A stretch of 64,000 bases of DNA from Macrotrachela quadricornifera (lineage: Eukaryota > Rotifera > Eurotatoria > Philodinida > Philodinidae). Shown here piece after piece: positions 10,128 through 20,987 of this stretch (position 1 is its first letter; every line of letters starts with the position of its first letter). The position numbers and the translations under genes were made by a program. The notes under the pieces are model-generated. The model was given only the letters and a program-made list of their open reading frames with translations, had not been told where the DNA came from and ran no database searches. Where the stretch lies: positions 360,696-424,695 of the forward strand of contig JAJEKB010021543.1 of the NCBI GenBank assembly GCA_022393335.1, in the 5' to 3' direction.

Positions 10128-10615
10128 ACCGCTTCAAAATCGTCGGTTAACTGAGCGGTTGACCGTTCGGCTTACCGCAGTCAAACGCGGTTAGCCGCGG
10201 TTCTTTTTCTATGTATTTTTTCATTTCCAACTGAACAAATATTTTTTTGTTCTTAAAAAGTTGTCCGATTCTAGTCGAAATCACGCCTCCCCTTATTTAT
10301 AAGCACGGTGAAGCCGCTGGTACTAGCCACATCGCTTAATTTTGGAGTTTGAGTATAATAAAAGATGGCGCTGTGAAAAATAGTTATTAGTTATAATCTA
10401 ATCTATAGTAATCACTTTTAAGAATTTTTGTAGAACATGTTCTCAGATGTAATAAACTGATTTTTTTTCGATAAAAACGAATATTCTGACGATATTTGCT
10501 AACGAATTAGTACAAAAATCAATAAAAGATAGGCTTAAAATGGAAAACCGATTCTAACTGACCGTTTTGAAGAAACCGGTGGTAACCGGCAGTTTCAATA
10601 AAAAGTTGACGTCAT
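10128..10615. mobile_element. Motif-dense non-coding island (CGGTTAACCG-type)
   Basis: The ends carry repeated variants of CGGTTAAC, CGGTTGACCG and GCGGTTAGCCGCGG on the left and AACCGGTGGTAACCGGC on the right. The left end, around CTTCAAAATCGTCGGTTAACTG, resembles the reverse complement of the right end. No ORF. It lies just after the ADP-ribosyltransferase and looks like a small non-autonomous transposon. Confidence 0.4.
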
Positions 10616-10717
10616 GGGAGGTCTTATTTATGCCAATCTATTCAAGTGGTAGATACTTGTTCAAGTATCTACAACAAGTCGGTGGCTTTGTGTGAAGTAT
10701 TCATCTTAATACATATA

Positions 10718-11684
10718 CTTATAACGTACCAAAAGTAGTGGCAGCGGCACTTTTTTTGCTTACGCAAAGCTCAAAATGATTTTCTTCTTCTAGAAAAAGA
10801 TAGTGTTTATTACTCTATATTTCTGCGCTATTGGATCACTAATATCTAATATCATTATAATGGAACTTTGACAAAACCTTTTTTGTTGACACCTAGTTGG
10901 TTGTTTCAGATCATAATTTGTGGTGCATTTTGTATCCCATTTTATCATCATTTAATACTTTGTATTAAAAAAAATATATATACCGTAAGAGGCAGCGCAA
11001 AAAGTTCTACGATTTATAAAGGATTACTTTTTGTATAGTTGCATGTTTTTGTTTTCAAAATGAGCGAAACTCTGAACGACCAAATTTCGACGTTGAGAAA
11101 ACAGAATCTTTTCTTCCGTAAAAGCCGTATTCGTTTTTCCGATGTCATCTTCTTATTATTTGATATTTTTATTAGAAAACCAAAATACAATAGAAAATGC
11201 AGTGTGAGAAGCTCTACAATTTACAAAGAACAGCCATAAAAGGTGACATAGGCAATAACGAATACAGCTCTTAACAACAAAGATCCTGTTTTTGGAACGT
11301 TGAAATATAGCCGCTCAAAGTTCTGCTCATTTTAAGAACAAAAAAAATGCAACTATAAAATAAATAGTGCCTTATAAATTGTAGGGCTTTTGATGTTGCA
11401 TCTTCTAGTATACTTTAGTCTTTTAAAATAGCTTGTTAATTAACGACAAAATGATACAAGGAAATTGAAAGTGCTCTATCCATTACAATCTAAAATAACC
11501 AGCTAGGTGTCAAAAAAAATAGTTTTTATCGAAATTCCATTATTATGATATTAGATGAATAGTGATCAAATAGCATAGAAAAATAGAGAAAAGATGCTCT
11601 ATGTCTTTCTAAAAGAAGAAAATTATTTTAAGCTTTTTGTAAGTAAAAAAAGTGCCACTGCCACTACTTTTGGTATGCCCTAAG
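10718..11684. mobile_element. TA-flanked MITE, CCAAAAGTAGTG family
   Basis: The termini are inverted: CTTATAACGTACCAAAAGTA on the left and TACTTTTGGTATGCCCTAAG on the right. They are flanked by TA, and the arms are about 170 bp. The core (about 10985-11400) is itself an inverted repeat related to the MITE at 16560-17140, which suggests nesting or a shared family. No transposase ORF. The element at 56290-57203 has the same ends. Confidence 0.75.
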
Positions 11685-11689
11685 TATAT

Positions 11690-12880
11690 TTTCTGGAAAC
11701 TTCTAGAAACTTGAGAATTTCATAAAAACAACTATTCACTGTCAGCATCGAAAATTGTAGCACACCAAAAGTTATATCGGCTCCACAATCTTTCGCTTTC
11801 GATATTGTATTAATTTTGAAGTTAGAAGAGTCTTCAATACTCATGAACCATGTATTCAAGTCGCTATGTGTTCTTCACTATTAAGCTTTGGTTTTTAACG
11901 AAAATAGGATGTTTTATTCTGAATGTTCTACAAAGGTAATATTTTTCAGAAACAAAGCTAATCTCAATGAAAGTTTGAATGGTGTTAATTGATACTTTAA
12001 AGGATGGTTATTGTAGTTAAAACAGCATGGAAGCAACGAACAAGTGTTTTGTTTTCAATAAGACAAAAATATAATCCGTGAAAACCAGTGTTCAACCTTA
12101 AATTTGAAATAGGTCGTATTTTCACAAGTTGGGTGTAGCTCGGAAAGTTGATAGATTCACTCCTAACAAAATCTACGCAGCGGCAGAATGACAAACATTA
12201 AAAAGACAACATTTCCAGTGAGAAAATGGACACTTCAATTAAATTTTTGAAGCTTCATCAATGCTTTTCTAACTGTGTCATATGATATAAACAATTTATT
12301 TTCGCATTAGAATCATTTCATCAGGGCCTTGACAACTGTATCGAAGTTACTACATTTTTTTCTCTGAGAGAATTTAGTATAGTGAGCGCCATTTACAGGG
12401 AAATTGCCACGCTTCTGTGACCTTTTCTTAATTCTTATGCAATTTTTATTATCTGTTTTCCAATGAACATGAATATCGTATCATTAGTATCTTGATCTAA
12501 TCTTATACAGTTGAGTCATTCGCATATATATATAGTTATCTGTATGTTATGAACCGAACTGAAGTAAGTCGATAATATTGATGATATTGTGCGAAGAATA
12601 CAATGCGAAAGGCATAAAAATAATGTTATGATTTTATGTATGAAAATATGAACATCGTAAGATCGTGTCTTAATAACCTGAAGTGGAGTTTTTCTGATTC
12701 GGAATTTTTTGAACGTAAAATGTTTTATATCTGCAGGCAAAATTTAAGTTTGATATGTGTAATTCCATACGACAAACTTGAGAATATTCACTTTTCTTTC
12801 TGTACTTTTCAATAGGAGTTATCCATTTATATTTCACGGTGATGAAACTATCAAGTTTATTTTAATATTACTTTGAATAT
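11690..12880. other. AT-rich non-coding region
   Basis: No supported gene. Short ORFs on both strands lack recognisable sequence. Confidence 0.4.
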
Positions 12881-13252
12881 ATGCAACTTCCATTTTTAGA
12901 GATTTCAGGATTCGCTGCGTCTAGTACATACAAGGAACTTCCTTGTAAAGGTCGTCCTTGTGCCAAGTGTGGCAATTGTCGTGATTGGTACTTTACTGGT
13001 GATTTGGCAACTTGGAAATGGATCCAAAATCTCACCAATTGGAAACAAAGTGATTACGATCGTTGGCGCAATGATAAAGTTGATGACCTTTTCAAATCTC
13101 GTAGTGACAGCAAATGTCGTTATCCTTATCCTGGTCTTCTTTTTCAATTTTTAGTTAATGTTAGAGATGAAGAGAAGTTTAATTATGATTCTTGTTTTCC
13201 TGATTCTGTTCGTATTTTTGTTTGTTTATGTGACGATAACATTGCTTGTTGA
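12881..13252 (+). CDS. Hypothetical small Cys/Trp-rich protein
   Basis: A 123-codon ORF. The core is PCKGRPCAKCGNCRDWYFTG, a C-x4-C-x2-C-x2-C cluster followed by aromatic residues. Then come TWKWIQ.., NWKQSDYDRWRND and a second Cys group (SKCRYPYPG .. CFPD .. FVCLCDD .. AC). The pattern suggests metal binding or a disulfide-rich fold. There is no clear signal peptide. TTTTTAG at 12894-12900 may be a splice acceptor, so the true coding start could lie in an unseen upstream exon and the first seven residues could be intronic. It resembles small uncharacterised proteins I associate with bdelloid gene sets, but I cannot verify that. Function unknown. Confidence 0.5.
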   Translation: MQLPFLEISGFAASSTYKELPCKGRPCAKCGNCRDWYFTGDLATWKWIQNLTNWKQSDYDRWRNDKVDDLFKSRSDSKCRYPYPGLLFQFLVNVRDEEKFNYDSCFPDSVRIFVCLCDDNIAC

Positions 13253-16200
13253 GTATGATGTTCAAAAAAGTGCGTGAATGTATTCTTCCGTTTTTCACTG
13301 ATCTTCAACGCTCTCTTCTGTTTCAGTTTTGTTTCACATGTCTTAAACGTTCCATTAATTGTCTAGGTATTGGTGATTTTCTCTTTACATATCTTTTCGA
13401 TAAACTTTCTTTTGAAGACAGATCTTATAAATCTTGGAACCGATACTTTATAGCATAAGTGATTAAGAGTTTCTATGTGATTCATTGACAATGAATCAGT
13501 GTTTGAAAGATGTATGAAGTGGGTTCTTCCAATTCTTCTTGTTCTTTTCTTCCTTGTTTTGATATGGAGAACGTTCAAGTGCTCATTTTTTTCCGGAATC
13601 TTTTTTTGGCTAGCTTCTTTTTTCTCTTCGTTTTTTGTGTTGCTCTTTGCATTTTTCCCTTTCTCGTTTTTCTTGTTTTTTGGTACTCCCAAGACCTCAT
13701 GGTCATCAATTTTACTGCATTAAAAGTGCATGAATGTGTTTTGTATGATTATGTTGCGAAAATGTTGTTTGTGGAAGTTTGAAACGCGTGTTTAGTATAA
13801 GAAGAAGCTGGTGACTCGTGTGATAAGTAGTTTTGAAAACTTAGGAAAAGGCTTGAAAACATAGGATCTGTAGACGTATATACGAGAACACTTGTGCGTA
13901 GTTGAAGAGGGTTATTGGTGTAGCTCAGAAAAATTTATTGTTGTCACTTATAGTTGTAGGGAAATTGCAGTGGGTTAACTGGTTGGAATGTAATTTGCGG
14001 AACGATGACATCTAGCTGTAAAATGCAGGTCGAAAATATTTTGTTGCTGTATGCTACGTAATTTGGATCTGCAACGATATCAACAGATGATCAGAGATCA
14101 AGGTGTTGATGTTGTAGGGAAGATGTAATGTGGTTATGAATGATGTGCTTATGGATATCGAAGATCAGAGATTTGGCTTGATTCTTGATTGCTCGGAAAT
14201 TGGTTGGCTAGGAAGTCGAAAAGCTGAAGTATCTCACAGGCAGCGAAAAGAGCTATGAGAAGACGTACAATTTAATCGAAATAATTAAAGTATTTCGAAC
14301 TGAAGTAAGATCTCAACAGAGGAACTGATTCTTCCAAATATGAGTTCGCTTGATAATCCTTACAATGGAGTTTTGGCCGTATCATAGACGTCGATGATCG
14401 ATGTACTCAGATATTGCCCATAACGATCGAACGCAAGTAACAAATCAATCATGATAATCAAATTCAGGTTGAGAATCGAGAGGACGTTAAAACAGGTAAA
14501 TGCATGAGCAACTCTGTTTAGTGATTGCGCCATAATAAAACTGAGAAAAGAAATGAATTATCATATGTACAATGAGTACTTTGGCAATTCCATTCAAAAG
14601 CAATACGTAAGAGTGAAAATTTCATGCCTGTATTGAAAATCTAAGCCTAGTGTTAAAATAACAGATAAAACTTTTCTTTTTTCGCACTCAAAATATCGAC
14701 CCGTAGGCTTTGATGTCATAAATGATACTTCAACATCTTCTACCTATGTCCAGTCTCCACTAAGACCATGAATTATTCCCCCTCAAATAAGAATACTTAC
14801 CTTTGCTAACTACTGACAACTATAAACACAGCAGATTCGAACCCAAACATAATCCAATTCATGCACCCTGTTCCAATTCATCAAATTCGGTTTCACATTA
14901 GCCTGTTTTATAACAAAGATAATGATAGCATCTATAAATTCATTCAAACGATATAATCATACATTAAGCACAGCATATTGATTTCGTAATGAAGTTTTCT
15001 AAAACCGATCAATGTAACCCTATAAGACTTTAAAATTACTAACATACTAATCTGAAAACCTTTCATCAAATCATTTACCAGCAATAACACTGAAACAATT
15101 CAAACAAAAGCTTTAACTAGTACACCTTTCATACAGTCCCAACCTCATTTTTCAAATTCATCATACTTGTTCCACACTGCACTACGAGTGAAAAACGCGT
15201 CCACATAAAACAAACAAAATTTTTTGCATCCTAAAACCATTTACAGCGATTTCATCAAAAACATATAGCTGCTGAGACATACAATATCCGGATGCAACTA
15301 ATTCCAGCGCAGTTACTCCGAACTCGATTCGGTCTTCACATTTCCTTGTCTCAGCCTCCACCTCAAATTCACGGAAACCGCAAAATGCGCAGTACCACAC
15401 ACAAATCAAATAATGAGAAACTAAATTTTACACATATTCCCTCATCCAATATATAACAAAGAGCACATTCTCCAATAGACTACAATCGTCAACTACCATA
15501 CACACTCAAGCATCACTACAAATACAAACAGCTATAAAGATATAAACGTTTTTTTCAACCATCCAAACAAAACTAACATTAGTTCATCTCATTTCACATC
15601 GTACCCTCACTCTCACATTCCTTATCAAATTTCTCTTCACTTCTTTTGCTCACTCCGAAGCAATATTTATGTTTCGCTCACCTCATGTGAGAGTACATGT
15701 GATGCGAACAGTGGTTGAACAACTATCAGTTGAACGGTGCTGGTTAGTTTGAGTAATTGATATTGGTCGCGGTGCTAGCATGAGGCGGCTTGTATGGTCG
15801 GCCGTGGTGCATGTGCAAACTGTCGTTGAATCGTGCAGTTCGTTTTTCGGTATAGTGATTGTTTTCTTGTGGGAGTGTGTATTGGTGGATGAAAATTTTG
15901 GATTATGTTGAATTTCAGATTTTTTTAATTGTTCAGGTGGCGTGTTTATGGTAGATATTGTCGTGAGATGGTAGAAATAGTTTTTTTGATTCATTGTACT
16001 TTCCAGTGTTCATGCTTGGTGTAACAGCCTCAGTTGGTTTGTGTATAGTGGATCGTGGCACATACACCCATTCTGGAAAACCGATATTAAGGGAGGTACA
16101 TTGAAATGGGCTGAACTGAGGAAATTGTGTTAAAATTTTTAGCTTAATACTATGATGTTTGATTGAGATAGGGACAAAACAAAAGTCAAAAGTAACTAAT

Positions 16201-16403
16201 TTTATTTCCTACATTTCTCAGCCCAATAACTTTCAGTATATTTATTGTTTTTTTATTTGAAAGATCATGTCAAGATGAGGACAGTGCATAGTCCTTATTT
16301 TGTTTTTGAAATTCTTCCGTTTTAGAGGAGAAAGAAGATTAAAGTGGAATGACTCGAAAAACGTGCCAAAATAAGTGTTTAGTTACATAAATGTTTTTAT
16401 ATA
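13253..16403. other. Gene-poor region with composition switches
   Basis: No supported gene in about 3 kb. The plus strand is T-rich at 13500-13740, purine-rich at 13800-14300, C/A-rich at about 14750-15650 and abruptly G/T-rich from about 15680 to 16070. ORFs here read as low-complexity shadows. Confidence 0.4.
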
Positions 16404-16559
16404 AGAGGTGGTCCAGAATAAATGGGTAACTTAGTATTTTATAGATTTCTTCCTTATTTTTTTCTTACAATCAAGAAATATTTCTATCAAAATGTGGAGG
16501 TTGAAATTTTCTACTAGAACATACTTTCAAAATGAAAAGTAAAGATATATAAAACGGTC

Positions 16560-17140
16560 AGCTTTCTAACTAGTTAGGCATAATGAATGATCATACTTCG
16601 CATGTAATTCACACCACTTCACCATGTTAAAAATACGAACCATACGAAAAGATACAGCGTTAAAAGCTGCACAATTTACATAAGACTAATTATTTAATAA
16701 TTGCATTTTTTCTTCTCAAAAATGGACATAACTTAGAGCAACCAAATTTCGACCACGCAAAAATATCAATTTTTTGAGTACACGATAAATTTGATTCTTT
16801 TAATTTCATCTTTTTATTGTCTCATATGCTTTATTAGAAAAAAATATAATACGCCACAAGATGCAGCATGAAAAGTTCTACAATTTACCATGAACAATCA
16901 TAAGTAAATACGATAGGAAAAAAAATTATTTCCACATGGTCAAAATCTGGTTACTCAAAGTTATATCCATTTTGAGAACAAAAAAGTGCAATTATTAAAA
17001 AATCAGTCGTATGTAAATTGTACAGCGTTTAACTTTGTATCTTTCCATATAATTTCTTTTTTTAATGTAATGAAATAAGTAATGAAAATCTGGAAAACAA
17101 AGTGTAAACATTCATTGTACTTAATCAGTTAGAAAGTAGA
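16560..17140. mobile_element. MITE nested in the mariner-like element
   Basis: Inverted ends TTTCTAACTAGTTAGGCATA on the left and TTAATCAGTTAGAAAGTA on the right. The internal arms are also inverted: 16655-16755 and 16965-17050 share GCTGCACAATTTACATA-type and AATTGCATTTTT-type segments. The core is related to the middle of the MITE at 10718-11684. No coding capacity. Confidence 0.65.
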
Positions 17141-17143
17141 ACA

Positions 17144-18602
17144 TCTATATATATAAAGAAGAATGTCTGTCTGTCTGTCTGTTTGTTTGTTTGTTCGCTA
17201 TGCATTCAGTCCCTGTAAAAGCTGCGACCACCAAACTTTCCATGGTGCCTCCCCAGACCCAGAGGAAGGTCATAGCGAGGTCACCCATCGAGAGTGTGAG
17301 TTTGGGTGTTTGGGTGTGGGTGGAATCTAACCCAGATAGTATTGTCTTAACTAACACTACCAAACTTTCCGCGGTGGTTTTCTGAGTCCATTGGTGGTTT
17401 TATAGAGTGTTGTTACCAATAATAGTAGTATGATAGTGTTTGGGTGAAATTTCACCCAAATTATATGGCAATGAAATTTGTGCGAATTTTTCAGAATTTT
17501 AGCGAATTTTGTTATGATTCTAAGATGAATCATTTTGTATCGATGGTTCTTTGGTTTAAATATTAAAATCGAATGCTTCTAATAGGCTATAAGAGAAAAA
17601 AATGTATACAAGCGTTTCCTTGATTCACAACGATGACGTATCTGTATATTTAAGGAAGAACGTTTGTCTGTTCGCTATGCATTCAGTCCGTGCGATAGCT
17701 AGCGTCACAAAAGTTTCCACACTACTTCCTTAGCTTTTGAGGAAAGTCATCGTCAGGTTGGAACTACCAAACGGGGTGCGTGGAAGGGGTGAGGGTGAAA
17801 TTTCATCGCAATTAATACAGACCGAGATTCTTATGAGTCTGTTCGCTATGTATTTAGTCATCGTGAAAGATAGCGTCACAGAACTATCCGCATCAGCTCC
17901 TTGAGTGCTAAGGAAAGTCAGCTGAGTGATTGGCGGTGAGAAAGGAAGGCGTGCGTGAAACTTCATCCGAGTCGTAAGAGACCGTGATTTTATTCACTTT
18001 CTAATCAAATGACGCAGTTCAATATAAATTTGAGAGTGATCGTGACCAGAGTGGATGCGAGTGAGCATGTCAGCTTGAGCCAGATGAGAAGAGTCCTGTT
18101 GGAGATGCCTGATGCACAGTGGGAAATGGTCTGTGAAAGATACTCCAAGCACGGCGGGAAAAGCTCGAAAAAATACTTCACGCACAGCAGGATAAGCTCT
18201 GAAAAATTCCTGAAGTACGGTGGGAAAAGCTTTGTGAAAGATATTTCACGCACGGCGGGAAAAGTTCTGCGAAAGATACCCATGCACGGTGGGAAAAGCT
18301 CTGTAGCAGAGGTTCCAGGTACAGTGAAAAAAGCCCTGTGAAAGAGGTATCACTTACGGCGAGAAGAGTCCAATGGCGAACTCCTAACGCATAGCAGGAA
18401 CAATCCTGTTAAAGATGCCTGACGCATGCCGGTAAAAGTCCGGTCCAATAGGTGTCAGATATGACGCGAAAATTTCTTTTGCAGATGGTTCACCCACAGG
18501 GGAAACAGTCCTATAAAAGACGTGTTACGTACAGCAGAAAAAGTCGGATTGAAGATGCAAAACTTCCACCATATTCTCTTTACAGCGGGTACCTCCGCTA
18601 GT
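17144..18602 (+). mobile_element. Non-autonomous Helitron
   Basis: The 5' end is TCTATATATATAAAGAAGAA followed by repeated TCTG and TTTG, a form I know from Helitron starts. The 3' end is a short GC-rich hairpin, GCGGGTACCTCCGC (18585-18598), running into CTAGT. It sits between A and T as Helitrons do. A leader with TCTGTTCGCTATGCATTCAG recurs three times inside (about 17190, 17670, 17840). No Rep/helicase ORF, so it needs a helper. Confidence 0.65.
18085..18560 (+). repeat. Minisatellite of about 39-bp units inside the Helitron
   Basis: Around ten diverged tandem units centred on CACGGCGGGAAAAGCTCTG followed by GAAAGATA. Translations here are repeat artefacts. Confidence 0.65.
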
Positions 18603-18786
18603 TTTATATATTTTTATTCTTCATCGTTTTTCAAATACCTTTAAAGTGGGTTTTCATTTCAACAGTATATAGTTTTGTAGAGAATTTCAAGCTCCACATT
18701 TTGATAAAAAAATTTCTTAATTGTAAGAAAAAATAACGAAGAAATCTATAAAATACTAAGCTACCCATTTATTCTGGCCCATCCGT

Positions 18787-19430
18787 TATATGAGAAATTG
18801 TTATACTGTTTGTCATTTTTGATCGCTGCGGTTGAGAAGGACTCAATTATCTAAATTTTTTTCTAACGAAAAATTTTTGTTTCAAAACTATTTTTAAACG
18901 TCTTGAAAGCAGAACAGAGTAATTCGCATGATCATAAATAAGCCACGCTTCTTCCATTTTATTAAAGAAATGATAGTTATTGTAGAGCTTGTTCATGAAG
19001 AAATGTAATCTCAGAGTGTTATTTTATCTTCTGATACACTAGTCTTGATATAATCCTAAAAAATCAAAGTATCTATTTCAATATACCGTAAAAAGACGTC
19101 ATTTTACTCAAAAAATATATTTGCCTCTAATGCTTTTGATTGTAAATAAACGAGTAATAGTATCGAATGTGAAGCATACTTTTTAATTTCTTTAGCGTGC
19201 TATGCTACTCTAGTTGAATATGCTTTTTAAGAAATACTTTCAATTAATAGATTAACATAATGTTGTCGATCATGTTACGATTAATGAATTGAAAATGTCT
19301 CGAAAGATTTATTTTAGAAAATGAAGAAACCCAAACACTAGGAAAAATATATATGGAGAACATTTTTAACTATATTAGGAGCTGATTTTTTCTCATCTTT
19401 ATGCGATTCTCCTTGTCTCAAACCGAACTG
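18787..19430. other. AT-rich non-coding region
   Basis: Nothing recognisable between the transposon pile and the deiodinase relic. Confidence 0.4.
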
Positions 19431-19610
19431 ATGCCATCACTGTTGCTGAACCAATTGAAGGTTCGTATCCATTAGAATTAATTAAAAATACATTGAAATT
19501 GTTGTGATGTGAAAATGATGTTGAAAGTATATTTATTATGCAGACAAAAAATTGACAAATATAATTCTTTTCATATTACAATAATATAAATCATCAAATA
19601 AAAATTTGTT
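19431..19610 (+). pseudogene. Deiodinase C-terminus and SECIS relic
   Basis: The translated segment AEPIEGSYPLELIKNTLK matches the end of the deiodinase at 3.1 kb. It is followed by a 3' UTR clearly homologous to the SECIS region. The long base helix is kept as 17 pairs including several G-U, as are the AAA and the mini-stem (GTATA..TATGC). Seven nucleotides are missing from the 5' strand of helix II, between ATGA and AAA. No catalytic exon precedes it, so this is a non-functional fragment. Confidence 0.75.
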
Positions 19611-20280
19611 CCGCTTATTTATATTTTGTTCATTAAATAGAGAGTGAATCAAATATTCTTGGATATATAAACGTACATTTTTTGTTATTAGTTAAATATT
19701 TGCCAAAATGTGCAATAGGATTCAACTGTAAAATGATTCATACATAGGTTGCTTTTTAATTCTAGTTACTATGAAAATGAAACCTATATAAATTTGTGAA
19801 ACAATAGAGAATATTATTTACCTGTCAGAATCTCGAGACATATTTTTATTATTACTATCATTAATCTACGTCAATATGATTAATCTATGAATGGATTGTT
19901 TTTATTATTTCCAATTATTTTATAATTAAATCGACTTTAATGTAATCCTATACATTTAGTATTATCACTGCATTAGATAGTATATACTAGAGATTCTTTC
20001 ATTTTTGAAAGAATATATTACTGGATTTTGCTGTTTATTTTCATGCAATAATAGATATACAAGTTCAAAAGTTCTTAACCTAGGTCACTGAGACATTATC
20101 ATAAAAAAAGTATGGCATTAAAAATACAATATTATGAGAATAATTTTATTTCACTTTATTTTACATAATAATAATATATACTTTTATTATAGAAATAAGA
20201 ACGGAAAAAAGAAGTTTTTTCCTGCAGGAATTTATTGATAAATACATTCTGTCATGATATTCTAATCTATTTATAAATCA
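19611..20280. other. AT-rich non-coding region (3' flank of ZMAT5-like gene)
   Basis: No ORF or RNA gene recognised. Confidence 0.4.
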
Positions 20281-20739
20281 TCAAGAAAGAGATTCAGGCA
20301 AAATAATATCATTTGGCAGTTTTTTTTGTATCCATCGATGAACATCAAAATTTGGTTGATTATTATAATCTAATTTTATATTAAAAGAACATTATTTTAA
20401 AAAAAAATAAAATACTTTGTTTTCCTTGTTCAATTAGTTGAATAAGTTCATAATTTGTTCGATGTGAATATTTACAATTATCACCAAATGAACATGAACC
20501 AGTTTGATTCCATTTATTACAAACTCTTTTTGATCGTTCATCTAATAATATTTCAAAATAATCTAAATAAAATCATTTCTATGACAAATATCATCAAAAT
20601 AATTATTTAAACCTTTGAATTGAAGATAATAAATTCGTTTATTATTAATATGTTGAATACTTTGATTATGATTTTTTCGATGATTTAAACCAGGTGGTAT
20701 TCTTTTATCACAATAATTACAATAATACTTTCGACCCAT
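20281..20739 (-). CDS. ZMAT5: U11/U12 snRNP 20 kDa protein (ZMAT5-like)
   Basis: Three exons in minus-strand order, 20739-20613, 20562-20416 and 20369-20281, with introns of 50 and 46 nt; 120 residues and a TGA stop. It starts MGRKYYCNYCDKRIPPGLNH with a C-x2-C..H..H U1-type (matrin) zinc finger. A CCCH finger follows in exon 2: VCNKWNQTGSCSFGDNCKYSH. This pair and the spacing match ZMAT5, a component of the U11/U12 di-snRNP that recognises minor (U12-type) introns in the nucleus. Exon 3 gives a short tail (NQPNFDVHRWIQKKLPND) matching the part before the proline-rich end of the longer vertebrate protein. It lies 249 bp downstream of GRAMD1 in the same orientation. The ATG follows TTTCCTTTTTTCGAG, which could be a trans-splice acceptor. 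Confidence 0.85.
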
Positions 20740-20987
20740 CTCGAAAAAAGGAAACAATCGTTTTCTTTTAGCGACAATAGATGTATTTTTTATATTTAAA
20801 CATAAACAAAAAAAATTCGTTTTCATTTAATCGAATATTGAATATTGAGTAAAAAAAAAAGAAAAAGAAATAAAATCATATTTCTCCTAACGAATAAATA
20901 TACAATTAAAAACAGAAAGAAAAAATGAAAAGAAACACCGGTATTGTAGACACCATAATTGAATTATTATAATCAAATAGGTGTATT

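Larger units (their letters stand above)
16404..18786. mobile_element. Mariner-like TIR element, enlarged by nested insertions
   Basis: Terminal inverted repeats of about 140-150 bp face each other: AGAGGTGGTCCAGAATAAAT on the left and, reverse-complemented on the right, ACGGATGGGCCAGAATAAAT. Both are bounded by TA, the Tc1/mariner target. The interior holds a MITE (16560-17140) and a Helitron (17144-18602) but no transposase ORF, so it is non-autonomous. Confidence 0.7.

Noticed and set aside
9938..10150. 70-codon ORF overlapping the end of the ADP-ribosyltransferase
   Set aside because: Different frame with no family; could be a spliced C-terminal exon (a GTATGAG donor is near), but there is no evidence.
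13363..13782. Overlapping ORFs, Lys-rich on minus and Phe-rich on plus
   Set aside because: Low-complexity T-rich DNA read on both strands; no family, no splice structure.
15683..15994. 103-codon Thr-rich minus ORF
   Set aside because: Composition follows the G/T-rich stretch; no recognisable motif and no supporting splice sites.
17145..18341. Several ORFs of 60-110 codons on both strands
   Set aside because: They lie in Helitron leader repeats and the minisatellite; the repeats explain them.
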